A stretch of DNA of 64,000 bases from Rhynchonema sp. JSB1_4 (taxonomy: Eukaryota > Nematoda > Chromadorea > Monhysterida > Xyalidae), in assembly GCA_030248065.1 (NCBI GenBank), contig JASAMV010001561.1, positions 1 to 64,000 of the forward strand, read 5' to 3'. A program made the translations under genes and the position numbers. This document shows positions 22,801-33,992 of the stretch, piece by piece. The notes beneath the pieces are model-generated. The model did no database searches, was not told the origin of the DNA, and worked only from the letters and a program-made list of their open reading frames with translations. Position 1 is the first letter of the stretch. Each line of letters opens with the position of its first letter.

Positions 22801-25800
22801 CTTGTCTTTTTGTCAAAGGCTTTGCCATTGATAGACAACAATTAGGATCTTTGAACTTATTATCATCAGCTATTCTCGATTTTCAATCGGCTTTAATCAC
22901 TATTCCGGGTGTTTATCCATGTGTGATAAACATGTTTCATGGTTGTCTGTGACATTAACTTGCATCTTTTGCATATTAACATATGCATATGCATATGCAT
23001 ATCAACAGCTATCTTTTGGACTATCTGGTCAATCCCGATCCCGATCCCGGGATCCCGGGTTTTCAAAACCGGGATCCCGATCCCGATCCCGATCCCGACA
23101 CTTTCTTGATCCCAATCCCGATCCCGATCCCGGGATTAAAAATGAATCCCGTTCGAACACTGGTCGCTGATCGCCTTTACAACTATAACACTGTAAATGC
23201 AATACTTTGCACAAAAAGACCCCTTTGTCCAACAGCAGTCCAACAGTTGTTGCAATACTGGCTCAGACGCTTCAATGAGTGAAGCAACGCTTTGAATATT
23301 ATTTTAATCCGACACTTTTTCATGTCGTATATATCCAGGTCAAAACCACGACCGAGCCGGCCCCGCAACAGAGCGACGACGCTGAAGCGTGTGCGGCGAC
23401 CGCTTGTGATTTTGAGGGTACAGCTGGATAATTGTCATAAAAGGGTTTGCCTGAATTTTCAAGGAATACTTCCCCTGCAGGCGCATGCGCAAGTCGGCTG
23501 ATCTCAAATGGTCGAGGCTGGAAGACCGGCAGCGGACCGGTGGGAAATCGGCATACGGGAATCAGGGGAGGGCTGGGTGAGTTTTGTTCGAAAATCAAAA
23601 CTTCTACGCTCATTTACCTTGCCCACTCAGGGTGCAGGTGACAGAAAGTGCGGTCACTCGATGATTCGAACTGAGTTATAGGATTCAGCGCAGCCCTGAA
23701 TATCAGGCAAAGCTGACCACTATTCATGGTTGCGGTTCATGTAGCGGATGAGATCCACTAACTGTAACTTCGGAACACCCAGGCAGTCATGTGATGTTTT
23801 GACTTGCGTTGCATGTTAGATTGGAATGTGTGTGCGCACTGCTAACCCAGCTTATATTGTGTAATCTTTCATGTACTAGGCAGTTGTGTCAGTTTGCTTT
23901 CTCCGTAACAACAAAAGTAAACGTAATAGAGCTACGGACGGTTGATGCTCATGTTCGCATTTTCGACATGGCATCCCCTGCGGGAGGGTGAATGTGAACG
24001 GTTGGTGAATTTGCTCACTGCACGAATTCAAACGGGTGAAGAACGACAAGCACAATTTTTGGCGTTGATTGATTCGTCAACCGGTGACGATCAAGCGGAG
24101 GTGGAGGCTTCTTATGACCTGCTGGGTTCGGTTGTATTTGTGTTCCGTTATTTGAAGAAGATCGTTCTGAACAAAGTCGATTCAACGGTTGATGCTCATG
24201 TTCGCATTTTCGACATGGCATCCCGAGGCAACCGTCGATTCCGCGACCAGCGAATTGGACAGAATTCCATCCGGATACTCGAAACGCGGACTCAGGCATC
24301 ATCGTTCGAAGGGGAGGGAGTCTGCTGAACAACTCCTGAAGGCCCGATCAACCTTCAGTACAACTCTTCACCACCGGTCACTGCTCGGACAACAGTCACT
24401 CTCGAACACTCGGCAACATTTCGCAATAGACTCAGTCGCACAAAAGAAGATCAACGAACACACTCGCCGCCACCCACCAGCCTCGGCGTGGCACTTCGCC
24501 ACATCATTTTCTTTCGTTCTGCTCTGCAACGGGTGCATCAGAACTTCGGTCAATCTCAATCGCCGCATGCTGTCGTCTGTGAGCGGTCACAACGATGGTT
24601 CGGAGGACAACTGCTGCATCGATGAACGAACCTGTTGATTCTCAAGGCGAAGCCGTTTTGCCCTTTGTCGGAATCGGGGCACGGCCCGGCGGACACTAGC
24701 TGGTTGGGACAATAGTGATTCACGGAAATATTGAGTTTTGAAATAACAAACCTGATTACTGTTATATTGAGCATGTACTTTATATTGAGTTCACATCATT
24801 TGTGCTTTTGATACGGTTTGCCCCACACGGGTGAGGCATGACATTCTATTCGGGCGGGAATGTAGCGGATGAGATCCACTAACTGTAACTTCGGAACACC
24901 CAGGCAGTCATGTGATGTTTTGACTTGCGTTGCATGTTAGATTGGAATGTGTGTGCGCACTGCTAACCCAGCTTATATTGTGTAATCTTTCATGTACTAG
25001 TCAGTTGTGTCAGTTTGCTTTCTCCGTAACAACAAAAGTAAACGTAATAGAGCTACGGACGGTTGATGCTCATGTTCGCATTTTCGACAGTTCAGGCGTG
25101 TAACGTTCACTGCGCACAGGGCTAAACCGCAACGTTATTGGACCCGTATGATCTTTTGTGCAAAGCACGGTCGGCCCATATCGTGCACAAAACACGGGGA
25201 GAAATAGGCTACCATGAATAACGTGCTTTTCCAAAGCAGTTAAACACACAGGATCGAGGATATGAACACAGACATGAATGGTTATGATTGACTGCGTATG
25301 GCTCTGAATTCCTTAAAGATTAAAATTTTAATTTTCACCTATTAAAAACCGAACCGAGCCAATTCATGCATTTGACACCCAATCAACAGCACCCCCAACA
25401 CGTTTAAGGCACACCAAAACACTTTGCAGCGCGATCCTACGCGTACGCTCAAGGTCCGAGTCCGAATATCCAGATGCAAACTCAGCCATTCGCCCTGCAA
25501 ACCGATCGAATCCTGCGATTCTGCTACTATCGTCCGTCGGCTTTGTCCAATCTCGAGGTTTGCGGTATTATTTTAATTATTTATTTCATTTTCATTCAAC
25601 TATACGAACTGTCAGTGAGTCAAGTTTACTTTTTGATGTTGCATAACATGCAAGAATAAAACCAGCTTCGAGTTTGGCCGTGCATCTAGTGCAGGTGCAG
25701 TCGCACTGACGAGAGCCTGACGCACCTGTCTGTCTCAGAAAATAGGTCGAATCGGACAATATTCTTGCACAAATATTGTCCTTGCACAAATAAAAAAAGA

Positions 25801-26870
25801 AATAATTGATCAAGCGTGATTTGACTGATCGTTCTGTCATGTTGCGATATAATGATCGCCAAGCTTGACATGGATGTCATACTGTAGCTTTTTCATAAGG
25901 AAAAACACAGATTTTTTACCACAAAAATCGAAATTTCGCGCGTCCAGGTGATGGCGATACGTAACGGCCGGCGCGAGAAGGTGTTCGCGACACAGGAGTT
26001 GACCAGTCGATCACCGCAACACACCTGGTTGTGCGACGATAGCCTGCTGCTGCCGAGGGGCAGCTATGAAGGGGTGCGTTCGGTCCGGTGTCTTAAAACT
26101 ATGGCATTATCGGGTGTGGAACAAAGTCTTTATTTGATGAGTCCCATATCCCCAGTGTACACTCGTTATGTTGAACCTTGCCGCGTTAATGAAATCGTCG
26201 ATTTTAAGTGACCGACAAGTTGCTGCCGCCAACTTGTCAGATATAACAACCCCACACTGTTACGTGAATATCGTGGCCTAAAATGCTTAGTTCCCGGATT
26301 GTCACTACAAAGTGCATAGACTGTACAAAGAAGCGTCTAATCCCAATTGGATTGCTGACTCCCCGCTCACTTTATCCGGACCACCCGTTGAGGTGTTGCA
26401 TTGGCTTATTTTCTGGCTTGGGCTTCGGCTTCGGCTTGGGCAGGCTCCGGCCTGAGTAAAGTGAAACATCAGACAACGAGATAACCATGAAACATTTCGC
26501 GCGGTCTTTCCAAAACAGAGCTGCATCCAATTGGGACCAGACCCAAGGAAGAAGTGTATAAAATATGTGCACTAAGTGGCCACAGCATAAGTCCAAATTT
26601 TGATTTCACCGTTCGAGATCGGCCACTGTGGGTTTCGTTCGTCAGGGTCATATCTGGCGCGACACAAGCAGACGTAGAGCCAATGGGCTTCAGTATCATA
26701 AAATCATAAGTTACCCACACATTTATCTAACATCACAAAAATCATTTTTGCGATTTTTATCACAGATCGAATTTCTGGCCAAAGGACTGCAAACACAATA
26801 TTCGTTCCTGGGCCTGGACAATTTGCAGTTGTTTGATGTCAACGACCCGGATAATCCGTTGTGCTTCTAA
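16880..26870 (+). CDS. Secreted two-MAM-domain protein, 12 exons
   Basis: Exons: 16880-16943, 17909-18322, 18917-18961, 19391-19567, 20092-20203, 20337-20607, 21146-21265, 23339-23417, 23481-23576, 25430-25557, 25948-26073, 26766-26870. Every intron phase agrees, giving 578 residues and a TAA stop. Exon 1 is a signal peptide (ISALYSALLLASVPLS). Residues ~22-173 are a Pro/Arg/Gln-rich basic segment. MAM1 (exons 4-7, ~185-400) starts LDCLDWSAGCRW and ends GGAVVIDDLRYQ. MAM2 (exons 8-12, ~415-578) opens with ACDFE and ends DPDNPLCF-stop. MAM is an extracellular beta-sandwich adhesion domain. No transmembrane helix follows, so the product is probably secreted. All transposons found within the gene are intronic. 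It is not assigned to a named gene. Confidence 0.85.
16976..17244. mobile_element. Fold-back MITE, TAGTAAATTTC family (copy 1)
   Basis: The element is nearly all inverted repeat. It starts TAGTAAGTTTCTAATTTC, ends with the inverted form, and each arm carries GCCTCATGCATTTTTAC, AACTCC and the AGGCAACAAGCTCAACA block. The right side is followed by TA. A cleaner copy is at 29972-30230. It lies in intron 1 of the MAM gene. Confidence 0.85.
17373..17672. mobile_element. Inverted-repeat element, CAGTGAAACCTCA ends
   Basis: The left end CAGTGAAACCTCAACCAGCT is matched by the right end read inverted, CTGTGAAACCTCAGCCAGCT, continuing into GGCCATG. I could not find a matching 8-bp duplication. A 65-codon open frame inside has no recognisable domain. 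Confidence 0.6.
18331..18356 (-). promoter_or_regulatory. TGATGTTTCA + TATA motif site
   Basis: On the minus strand GTGATGTTTCATGC is followed after a few bases by TATATAATG. It lies just inside intron 2 of the MAM gene, antisense to it. This is one instance of the dispersed motif described in the findings. Confidence 0.4.
19057..19129 (+). tRNA. tRNA-like sequence, probably tRNA-derived pseudogene or SINE head
   Basis: There is an A-box-like D arm (TATCTCAATGGTAGAGC), a B box (GGTTCGAATCC) and six paired acceptor positions (CTTCGA with TCGAAG). The anticodon stem does not pair properly and the G10-C25 pair is lost, so I give no anticodon. It sits in MAM intron 3. A functional tRNA is unlikely. 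Confidence 0.35.
19713..19805. mobile_element. 93-bp perfect-hairpin mini-element
   Basis: The arms AAGGGCGCGCCCATGTAGGC...GGCCGGGGCC and their inverse pair over about 32 bp around a short loop. The AAGGGCGCG terminus is shared with the fold-back elements at 22150 and 42994. It lies in MAM intron 4. Confidence 0.7.
21339..21900. mobile_element. Fold-back element with CAAGCTCAACGT repeats
   Basis: The left arm (21339-21485) recurs inverted at 21745-21900. It includes CAATG...GGAATTCACAAAAC ends, tandem GTCAAGCTCA / ACGTCAA units and the block TTTTCTAAACGAAGGG. It lies in the intron between the two MAM domains, next to the GATCCC hAT. No target duplication was identified. Confidence 0.75.
22150..22503. 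mobile_element. Fold-back element nested in the hAT, AAGGGMGCGGCCATGCAAAC ends
   Basis: It is a near-perfect long hairpin. The left half reads GCGGCCATGCAAACG... to AACCAATCAGCG, and the right half is its inverse, ending GTTTGCATGGCCGCGCCCC. Each arm itself contains a second inverted GTTTGCATGGCCGC copy. A half copy lies at 42994-43140. Confidence 0.85.
22504..22845 (+). pseudogene. hAT transposase C-terminal dimerisation domain fragment
   Basis: The open frame ends at 22845 and contains FEEMMSWWATNETKFPRLA, then ASKYLNAPPTSLPSEQLFSS. This is the hallmark LARKYLaiPaTSvpSERvFS region of the hAT C-terminal dimerisation domain. The catalytic RNase H-like part and the BED finger are missing, so this is a decayed transposase and not an active enzyme. 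It lies inside the 21938-23162 element. Confidence 0.8.
23740..23968 (+). repeat. Left LTR of the TRIM
   Basis: This is the 229-bp TG...CA repeat, nearly identical to the right copy at 24861-25089, implying a young insertion. Confidence 0.93.
24861..25089 (+). repeat. Right LTR of the TRIM
   Basis: This is the 229-bp TG...CA repeat following the purine tract at 24851-24860. GTTCA follows it directly as the target duplication. Confidence 0.93.
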
Positions 26871-27682
26871 TCATTTTTGAAATAGCGGTTCCTCTGATGT
26901 TTCAAGGCAGAATTTTGGTTCATGTTGTGTATATGTTTGGAAGGTTATCGGGCATTCATGCTTAAGCAATGAGATTAATTATCTTTTGCTTGACTCTGGT
27001 AACGTTTGCCCAGTTGACTCAGAATAATGGTGGAAGGCTTCGATTGTATTATGTGCCCACCCCAACTTACCGAGTATTCTAACCCGCTTGTGATACATAA
27101 TACGCCCTCCCTAAGATTTTGTATTGACTGCATCCCCTGATTTATATATTCGTAAATCTTGTTGCTTCGTGTACGTTCGGTGAATGTGATAAACACTCAA
27201 GGTGAAGCAAAGTTTTTTTCAAACTGAAATTACTCGAGCATTAAACCAGTTAATAGTAAAAATCAGAAATTATTTTCTTTAAAATATCACGGCGATTGAA
27301 CATTGCACAACGCAGAAGAAAAGAATTCTTTTGTTCTTCATACCAACACCAGCCATGGACCGAATTATGAGGCCACACAGCTCACACGACGTGGGAGGCT
27401 ATATTCCAATTCCAAATCCAATTAGACGACATTAAACTGCGCTAAATTCAAGATGGCATGCCTGCAATAATAAATGCAATATTCATGGTGATGCTGACAC
27501 GCGCAACAAAGCGAAATAGTGTATCTACAAGAAAAAAGAGTCAAAATGGAGCACAATAAAAGTATTCTACCCACATAACCTTCGATTTTGTGTTCGACAA
27601 CAACAACCGACACGTGTCCACCGTGTGATAGGTAATATTTGCAAACACCGATGCTCTTGTGGACGTGGTTTTTGGTCATTAT

Positions 27683-27861
27683 GTTGAATTCAGTCTTTTC
27701 GACCGCTTCCGCTCCTACCGCTTCAATCATTTTTCTGTATTTCCGTGATCTTTCCCTGTCTGGTCTTTTTGCAGGTTTTCGCTTGACAAAGTGTCCTCAG
27801 TCGGTCACGAAACGTTGGGAGTCATTTGTGTGGTAAAGCGGTCGAAAAGACTGAATTCAAC
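27683..27861. repeat. 26-bp perfect inverted repeat with 127-bp spacer
   Basis: GTTGAATTCAGTCTTTTCGA and the following CCGCTT at 27683-27708 recur exactly inverted at 27836-27861. It may be a MITE relic; no target duplication was seen. Confidence 0.65.
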
Positions 27862-28189
27862 ACCGGGTGAGAGTCCACGTACTTAATAGTGGCCCTCCAA
27901 GTTTATAAACCGCACAGGTATGACTAAGGCGTCGCACTTGGCTCATTTCGGACTATTTTTAATAACCTGGTTAAAGATTCTCTTCATTTTATGCGAATCC
28001 ACCACGCCACACAAAATTGGGGTGGTATTTGCAGAATTGAGGATTCCCCCGTCCTTTTTCTTCTCGCTGGGTCCCGCCAGCTCCTGTTCGTTGGTATCGC
28101 GAAGTTCGGTTTCTGTGTTTTCTCAATTTTCTGCGTGACAAACTCGTTAATCTATACAAATCACGACCATATTCTGGACATTGAGCCAG

Positions 28190-28247
28190 ATGTACACATA
28201 AATCTGGATGTAGTCGTAAACTCTATGGGCCTGCTCCCGCCAAACGA
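28190..28247 (+). CDS. Weak exon candidate
   Basis: After GAGCCAG the frame reads DVHINLDVVVNSMGLLPPN and ends at a GTAAGA donor in phase 2. The spacing of V.V...V.S.G is reminiscent of the first extracellular strand of Cys-loop ligand-gated channels, but no neighbouring exon supports this. Treat as a hint only. Confidence 0.2.
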
Positions 28248-28372
28248 GTAAGAGGAACGAATAAACAAGTTTCACAGCCCAGAACTAAATCGGTGATCAA
28301 ATTACGGGGACAAGCTCTAAGAGAGACAAAGTATGTATATACATATTTCACCCCGGGCACACCAACACTTAC

Positions 28373-28452
28373 TTGAACATTCACTAGAACTTCATGATTT
28401 CCAGTTAAAATTCCAATACGTTGTTCCATGGCACCGTAAAAATGAAATAAAT
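28373..28452 (-). CDS. Weak minus-strand exon candidate
   Basis: On the minus strand a GTGTGTAG acceptor precedes an open frame containing GAMEQRIGILTGNHEVLVN, ending at a strong GTAAGT donor. No domain or partner exon was recognised. Confidence 0.22.
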
Positions 28453-29129
28453 CTACACACACAAGAATATTCTTTCCCATGACATTCTAAAAAAACGCCT
28501 TAAAGATTGCGGTTTATTGCCTGTCAATCGCTCAGATAATATTTTTTTCTAAACTTTCAACCGAGGTTCGCGGTGCGCGCGGAAAAAGACCAAACATGCG
28601 CATCTAAACTGCCACGCGCACGTAGATTTTTGCAATAATCAATTCGATTACTTTATGGTATCATCTTCTCAGTAATGTGTTGCGCGCTGATTAGACCAAC
28701 TAGATTTTACCAACCGGCTGTATTTTCTTGAAAATTTTTCAATCAAACAACGTCATTAAAGTTAAAAAAGCAGCTGATTGGTTTCGAAAATACCGAGCCG
28801 AATGCTGTTTCTCAAACATTTTCGAATAACGAATGAGAAATGACGGCGCGAAAAAGGCGAATCCATCGCGTATTACGCAATTTTTTGCGAGTTTAATGGA
28901 TGAATACCACCAGAATCAACGGTAAATGCGTGGATGTTCCTGCAACGCCCTGATTTGTCAAGGGGAATCACGAAAATTACGCATGCTGAACGCAGTTTTT
29001 CGGACGCAGCTAGAAATCGCTGAGTTTCTGTTTCCTCAATCAGCTTTGACAAGCTTAGGAAACCCTGGATTAGGAACCATTCAAAACATTCAATAAAAGA
29101 GGAAATTAGAAGACAATGGTCGGTATCAA

Positions 29130-29366
29130 ACTTGGTGATCAGATCGGATCGGTTTGCCCACACCGGATCGGACTGTGACAATGATGTGATTGGATCGGAT
29201 TTGACCTGTCCACAAACAATCGGAGCCAATGCAGCTCACCTCATGAATAAAATAAAAACTAGGAATAAACAATGTTATATGTTGGAACAATATACAGTAT
29301 GCCACAGGTCACATGACATTGATGTGCTTGGTCTTGGTAGACCGATTCGATCCGATCACAAAGGTT
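29130..29366. mobile_element. Inverted-repeat element with GATCGG subterminal repeats
   Basis: TGATCAGATCGGATCGGT at the left is matched inverted at the right (CGATTCGATCCGATCAC), with further GGATCGGA units inside. The design resembles the GATCCC hAT. No target duplication was found. Confidence 0.5.
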
Positions 29367-29971
29367 AACGTGGACCGATGATTAACCTGAAAACTCGAAA
29401 AAAACCCGAAAACCCGAAAATGAGAAACATTGATCCACCTAAACTTTCCTTAATTGTTGTCAGATTCAATTTCTTTCCGCATAACTTAGGTGTATGTACT
29501 TTTGTATGAAACACAAGGCTGACACACGTTTGATAAATGCTCTGACACCGTAAACTATTTAATGAATTGATTTCTAAATTCCGATCTCTGATTCATAAAT
29601 ATACGGTAACTTTGTCAGAGCGTTTTGTGCCAAAAAAAGCAAAAGTGACAAAAATGCGTGCGCAATTTGTTAACGAAACTTGCACCAATTTTTATTTCTT
29701 TCATCCTGTACCGTTTTAAATTTAGTAAGATTATCCTGAACAGGCAGTAGATATCATTACGGAAGTGATTATTTTTATTTGGTTTCGGACGCGTTTTTGG
29801 AAGTGCGAAACTTGATGTTCGTGTGAAGTTCGACAACTGGTTTAAGATTCGAAGGCATGCGAAAAGAAGCCATTTCCGGTTCAGTGATCGAAACTTCGCA
29901 TAATAGTGACGTTGTTTCCCCTATTGAACTCAACGCGTGTGTGTTTGCTCAGCTACAAAGTAATAATACTA

Positions 29972-30230
29972 TAGTAAATTTCTAATTTCATTGCCTCATG
30001 CATTTTTACGGACGCAGGGAAACTCCCGTTCCAAGTCGAGGCAGGCAACAAGCTCAACACACAGTCAACAAGCCATGCAGCTGTCTCGTGTGCGTTTCGA
30101 ATGTTTCAGCTGTGCGCGTCAGCTGCGTGGCTTGTTGACTGTGTGTTGAGCTTCTTGCCTGCCTCGACTTCGAACGGGAGTTTCCCTGCGTCTGTAAAAT
30201 GCATGAGGCAATGAAATTAGAAATTTACTA
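29972..30230. mobile_element. Fold-back MITE, TAGTAAATTTC family (copy 2)
   Basis: This is an almost perfect hairpin from TAGTAAATTTCTAATTTC to its inverse, flanked by TA on each side (29970-29971 and 30231-30232). It is the same family as 16976-17244. Confidence 0.88.
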
Positions 30231-30408
30231 TACGCCAACACGGGCCCGATTTCGGAGGTGGCAGATTAGTGAAACATTCACACGTGGTTGCTAATTTGGG
30301 CAAAGTTACACAGGTGCATGAGGATTTGCTCGAAGTATTTCCAAAAAATTAAAGTTTCTATTCGTTTTGTAAGCACACCACCTTCGAAATCGGCCTCGTC
30401 TTGGCGTA
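30231..30408. mobile_element. TA-flanked MITE, TACGCCAA ends
   Basis: The ends TACGCCAACACGGGCCCGAT and, inverted, TACGCCAAGACGAGGCCGAT contin­ue into TTCGRAGGTGG. TA lies on both sides (30229-30230 and 30409-30410). It is inserted exactly next to the previous MITE. Confidence 0.78.
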
Positions 30409-33400
30409 TAGTAGCTTGCCTTTACATGGAACAGAAGCCATGCAGCTGAACATAATGTAGCAAAGCAAGCAACATAATGTGTAGCCGCAGTAGTGCGTGA
30501 GCGTGACGCGCAATATGGTCTACTTATTTTCTTCGCATTTGTATGCAGTGTAACGCATCAAAAGCGGAAACTTTTTTTGATATTAGCTTTGGATCTCGGC
30601 CGCGCAAACACGAATGCTGTGAGCAGACTTGTTGCATACAGGCTGTATATACATATTTCGAACCAAATTGCTGATTTGTGTTAACTTCCACACCATAACG
30701 TTGTGGTGATCATAACTTATTGTTATTCAAATAATTATCAATCATAATCTTGTCAAATCAGACCTTCTTGTCGTTGAGGAGACATTTTTTTGCTCATATT
30801 TAATCAAGCATAAATTTTCGCTTCGTTTATGCCTCATTTTGATTTGTTATTGTCCCACAGATCACAATTTATGCTCGAAAGCAAAACAATTTAATTTTGA
30901 TTCAAATCAGTGCTGACCACTGGTTATTTTCGAATTATAGGCTTTTGCGTGAACTACAAATCTCCTTAAATCACTTTTAATTTAATTATTGGACCGCACA
31001 CTGCCGTTTTCCGGTGTTTACATCATCAGACATCGGCTATTGTTTGTAAATATACCCACATTATACATCGTGTATCATGTCAACTAGGTATTTAATATTC
31101 ATGTCTCACGCCCAAAACTTCAAACATCCGTTCTTGGCATTTTGTGTTGCTAAAAGTCGCTATTCTTTGTTGTCGCGTTCAAAGTACGTACATGAAGAAT
31201 TAGAGTAGAAATCACTAAAAACAACTTCTGAAAAAGCGTCAGATTTAGGATCAAAGAAATTTTAGATTTAGGATCAAAAGAATTATCGAACACCGAATTA
31301 AGTTTTGGTGACTATTCTCCCAAGATCACTATAGCCACAATACATGTAGTTTAAATCAACAAAGACGGAACTTTTAAGGGCCAGTAAATTACAAATCGAA
31401 AAAAGCAACATCAGCAAAAACAATATACGCCAACGATCAAGGGATCTTATGGCGATAACTACTAGGTACATGTGTTTTCAATGTCAATTTGCCATTACAC
31501 CGAAATGTTTTTTGACGCGACTATATGGCGTTCTGAACGCCGCGCCTTTTTCACGTGTTACAGACCTCGTGACATCTGATGAGAATTGCGCTATATATAC
31601 GAAATGTAACTCTTGAAAATGAGTGATTGGTTAATACCTAATGCCTACGCGTATACCTATATGTATGTGTTACCTGCCTAAAAGTCGGCCATAAACGTGA
31701 AACCCGGTTGGTTTGCCTTGTTATATTAATGCGACCCGGATAAGCACTCGACGTTGGGGGCACCTAATTTTCGGTCTCTCTCGCAGTTGGTAAGCACTGA
31801 ATTTTTGCAAGATTAAGGTCGAAATTGTTGAACGCTAAGACTTTGAAGAAAACACTAAACCCCAAAAAATGGTTGTAATCTACCGTGGTAACAAACAGCC
31901 TCGGTTATCGACGCCGGTAATTTCAAGAATATCAGTTCTGTAAAATCGAGTGTCGAGATGTCTTTTCGTAATGTTCAGACATTATTTTTTGTGCTACGTA
32001 CAACAATTCAAACATATAGATCTACATGTTCAAAAACGCGCTAATTATTTTAAGAAGATTATAAGATTAAAGGCTGCGCACTCTTTCCGCCGCATATTGT
32101 ATCATGTTGTTAAATCAGAAATATGTAAAGGGCACGAGACTTTGAATAGGATATTTTGGCGGTGTGAGCATATTTTCCAACACACGTCCGCATTTGCTCA
32201 CTTCCTATCGTTTGGTCACCTCAGCATATCGCGCCAATCATAACTCATTACACACGGACACAACATCACCTTGTATCGGTAAGTAACCATATTATGGTTG
32301 AGGCCAAACTCACTACCACGTGTCCTCCAACCACGTATTGCATTGGATCTACATATGTAGCTTTAGCTATTGGTTTTTAGGTAGTGGCGCCCCAAAAGAC
32401 AATTGTATATACTGGTGCCATGCATAAATACTCAGGAGATTTTCCAGATTATTGTACATGGAAAATGTCCAAACCCAAAATTCGTGTCCTCATTATTATT
32501 ATTGGTGTGTGAAAAAAACGCTCTCCTTTTTTCAAGAACATGCCCAAAAATAGGCATGCATACCATCGTCAGCTGTGTGATAAGGATCATGATTTGCCTT
32601 TTTTCTGGCACAACCTGTCTGTTTTCCTATCGTGTTTCGCACTATTTGCAAACATAAATCATACTAATCATCAAGTAACATGTTCACGATGTACTTGCGT
32701 AAGGCTCAAAGTCGCGTGTCAAAACACGGCGCACCACCTTTACCTTCACGCGAGCGAAAATTATGGGGCGACAAACATATCGTTATGGTTGTTGTTATCT
32801 TTGACATACATTTCACACGCGTCATGCCCGTAGGCAGAAAATGATATGCATCGCTAAAGACGTTTTTTGGGATATTGGCTTTGTTTTGAGATCCAAATGG
32901 AAGTTTCAGAACTGTACCCATGAAACTGTGTCTCGAAAGAAAACGCGCACGCTTGCGACAAGGCTAAATCGCATCTATGTACATACCTATATCATGTATG
33001 ATTTGTCTTCGTGCGCAAATTTAACATTTTTTTAAATCGTTTGATTTTCTGACGGAGTCAAGCAGAATAATCATTAACAATATATTATGGCTTCGCCCAA
33101 TCCGTACAAGTAAGCGTTTCTCTGGGGATTTTTTGATTCTTGCAGTCTGCTTCCAATACTCAGCTGACTATTTGGCTCTCTCCGCGCTAAATTTTAGCCC
33201 CTGAACAGGGCCTGACGTTAATTCTTAATCTTGTTCTCTCAGATTATTGCGCAAGCAGCACACGCACGCACACACATTGCGTCGGATTCTCGAAAACGTT
33301 TGAGCGCAATATGACTACGCACAAGCAAATGGCCGAAGCTCAAAACCACTCAGCGAGTAAACCAATCCAATTGAATTGCGCAATCCAATTGTTCGATTGT

Positions 33401-33804
33401 CCAGAATTCTCTAGAGACGCTCTCCACGTCGGTGCGTAAAGTCCCTTTTAGCCTTAGGAACGTGTGTGTTGAACAACGCTGCTGTTTGTTCGCGTTGGCA
33501 TGCAACAATGCCGTCATCAGGTGTGGCTCGAATCTGGATTGTCATCATACGCCCTTTTCATTGATCGATTGGATTGCTTAATCTGATTGCGCAAACGTTT
33601 TCGGGAATTCCACCTTTGCAACGTGCTGCTGCATGGCAGCAGGGCGGTTTGACATTGCTGTCAGTGCTTTTACAAAAAAAATATGTCTTTCACATTTTGC
33701 CGCCAGCCGGGTCGGGGACGGACGCACCGTTTTGTAAAACCCCGAACGCGTCTTACACGTGCATGTGTACGCATTGAACTTATATGTTTATATGTATATT
33801 GTAG

Positions 33805-33992
33805 GCAAATGCGCGAACGTTTTGGGTACACGGCACGTTTTGACACGACAATTTCAATTTCATATAAAGTCGCAGGTTGCACCGAAGAATCATCTCAACA
33901 GCGATATTTGTTATTACAAGAACCCAGTGCTATCCTATCCGGGCATAAATTTTCCAACCAGCCCATGGGAGAAATATGGCTATGTAGATTAG
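33805..33992 (+). CDS. Candidate terminal exon, function unknown
   Basis: A TATATTGTAG acceptor precedes 62 codons ending with a TAG stop. The C-terminal part, DICYYKNPVLSYPGINFPTS then PWEKYGYVD, looks protein-like rather than random. No family was recognised and no upstream exon was identified. Confidence 0.28.

Larger units (their letters stand above)
21938..23162. mobile_element. hAT transposon remnant with GATCCC arrays
   Basis: The terminal inverted repeats are CAGTGTTCGAACGGGAT. A perfect 8-bp duplication GTCGCTGA flanks the element (21930-21937 and 23163-23170). Both subterminal regions are long arrays of GATCCC in various orders. Between them are a nested fold-back hairpin (22150-22503) and a fragment of a hAT transposase C terminus. 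It is the only MITE-scale hAT in the window that retains transposase coding. Confidence 0.93.
23740..25089 (+). mobile_element. Miniature LTR retrotransposon (TRIM-like), 1350 bp
   Basis: Two 229-bp direct repeats (23740-23968 and 24861-25089) begin TGTAGCGG and end TTCGACA. I see one difference between them (G/T in CATGTACTAGK). A perfect 5-bp target duplication GTTCA flanks the element (23735-23739 and 25090-25094). The primer site TGGCATCCCC follows the left LTR directly, and a purine-rich CGGGCGGGAA precedes the right LTR. The 892-bp interior has no recognisable gag, RT or integrase, so it must be mobilised in trans. It lies in the intron between MAM2 exons 9 and 10. Confidence 0.93.
26871..29969. 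other. Downstream spacer of the MAM gene, sparse
   Basis: It holds a 26-bp perfect inverted repeat at 27683-27861, two weak exon candidates near 28.2-28.45 kb and a GATCGG inverted-repeat element at 29.13-29.37 kb. An AATAAA at about 27557 could serve the MAM gene but is distant. Nothing else was recognised. Confidence 0.4.

Noticed and set aside
23029..23232. Arg/Asp and Gly/Ser repeat frames in the GATCCC arrays
   Set aside because: Translation of a 6-bp tandem motif; present in every frame.
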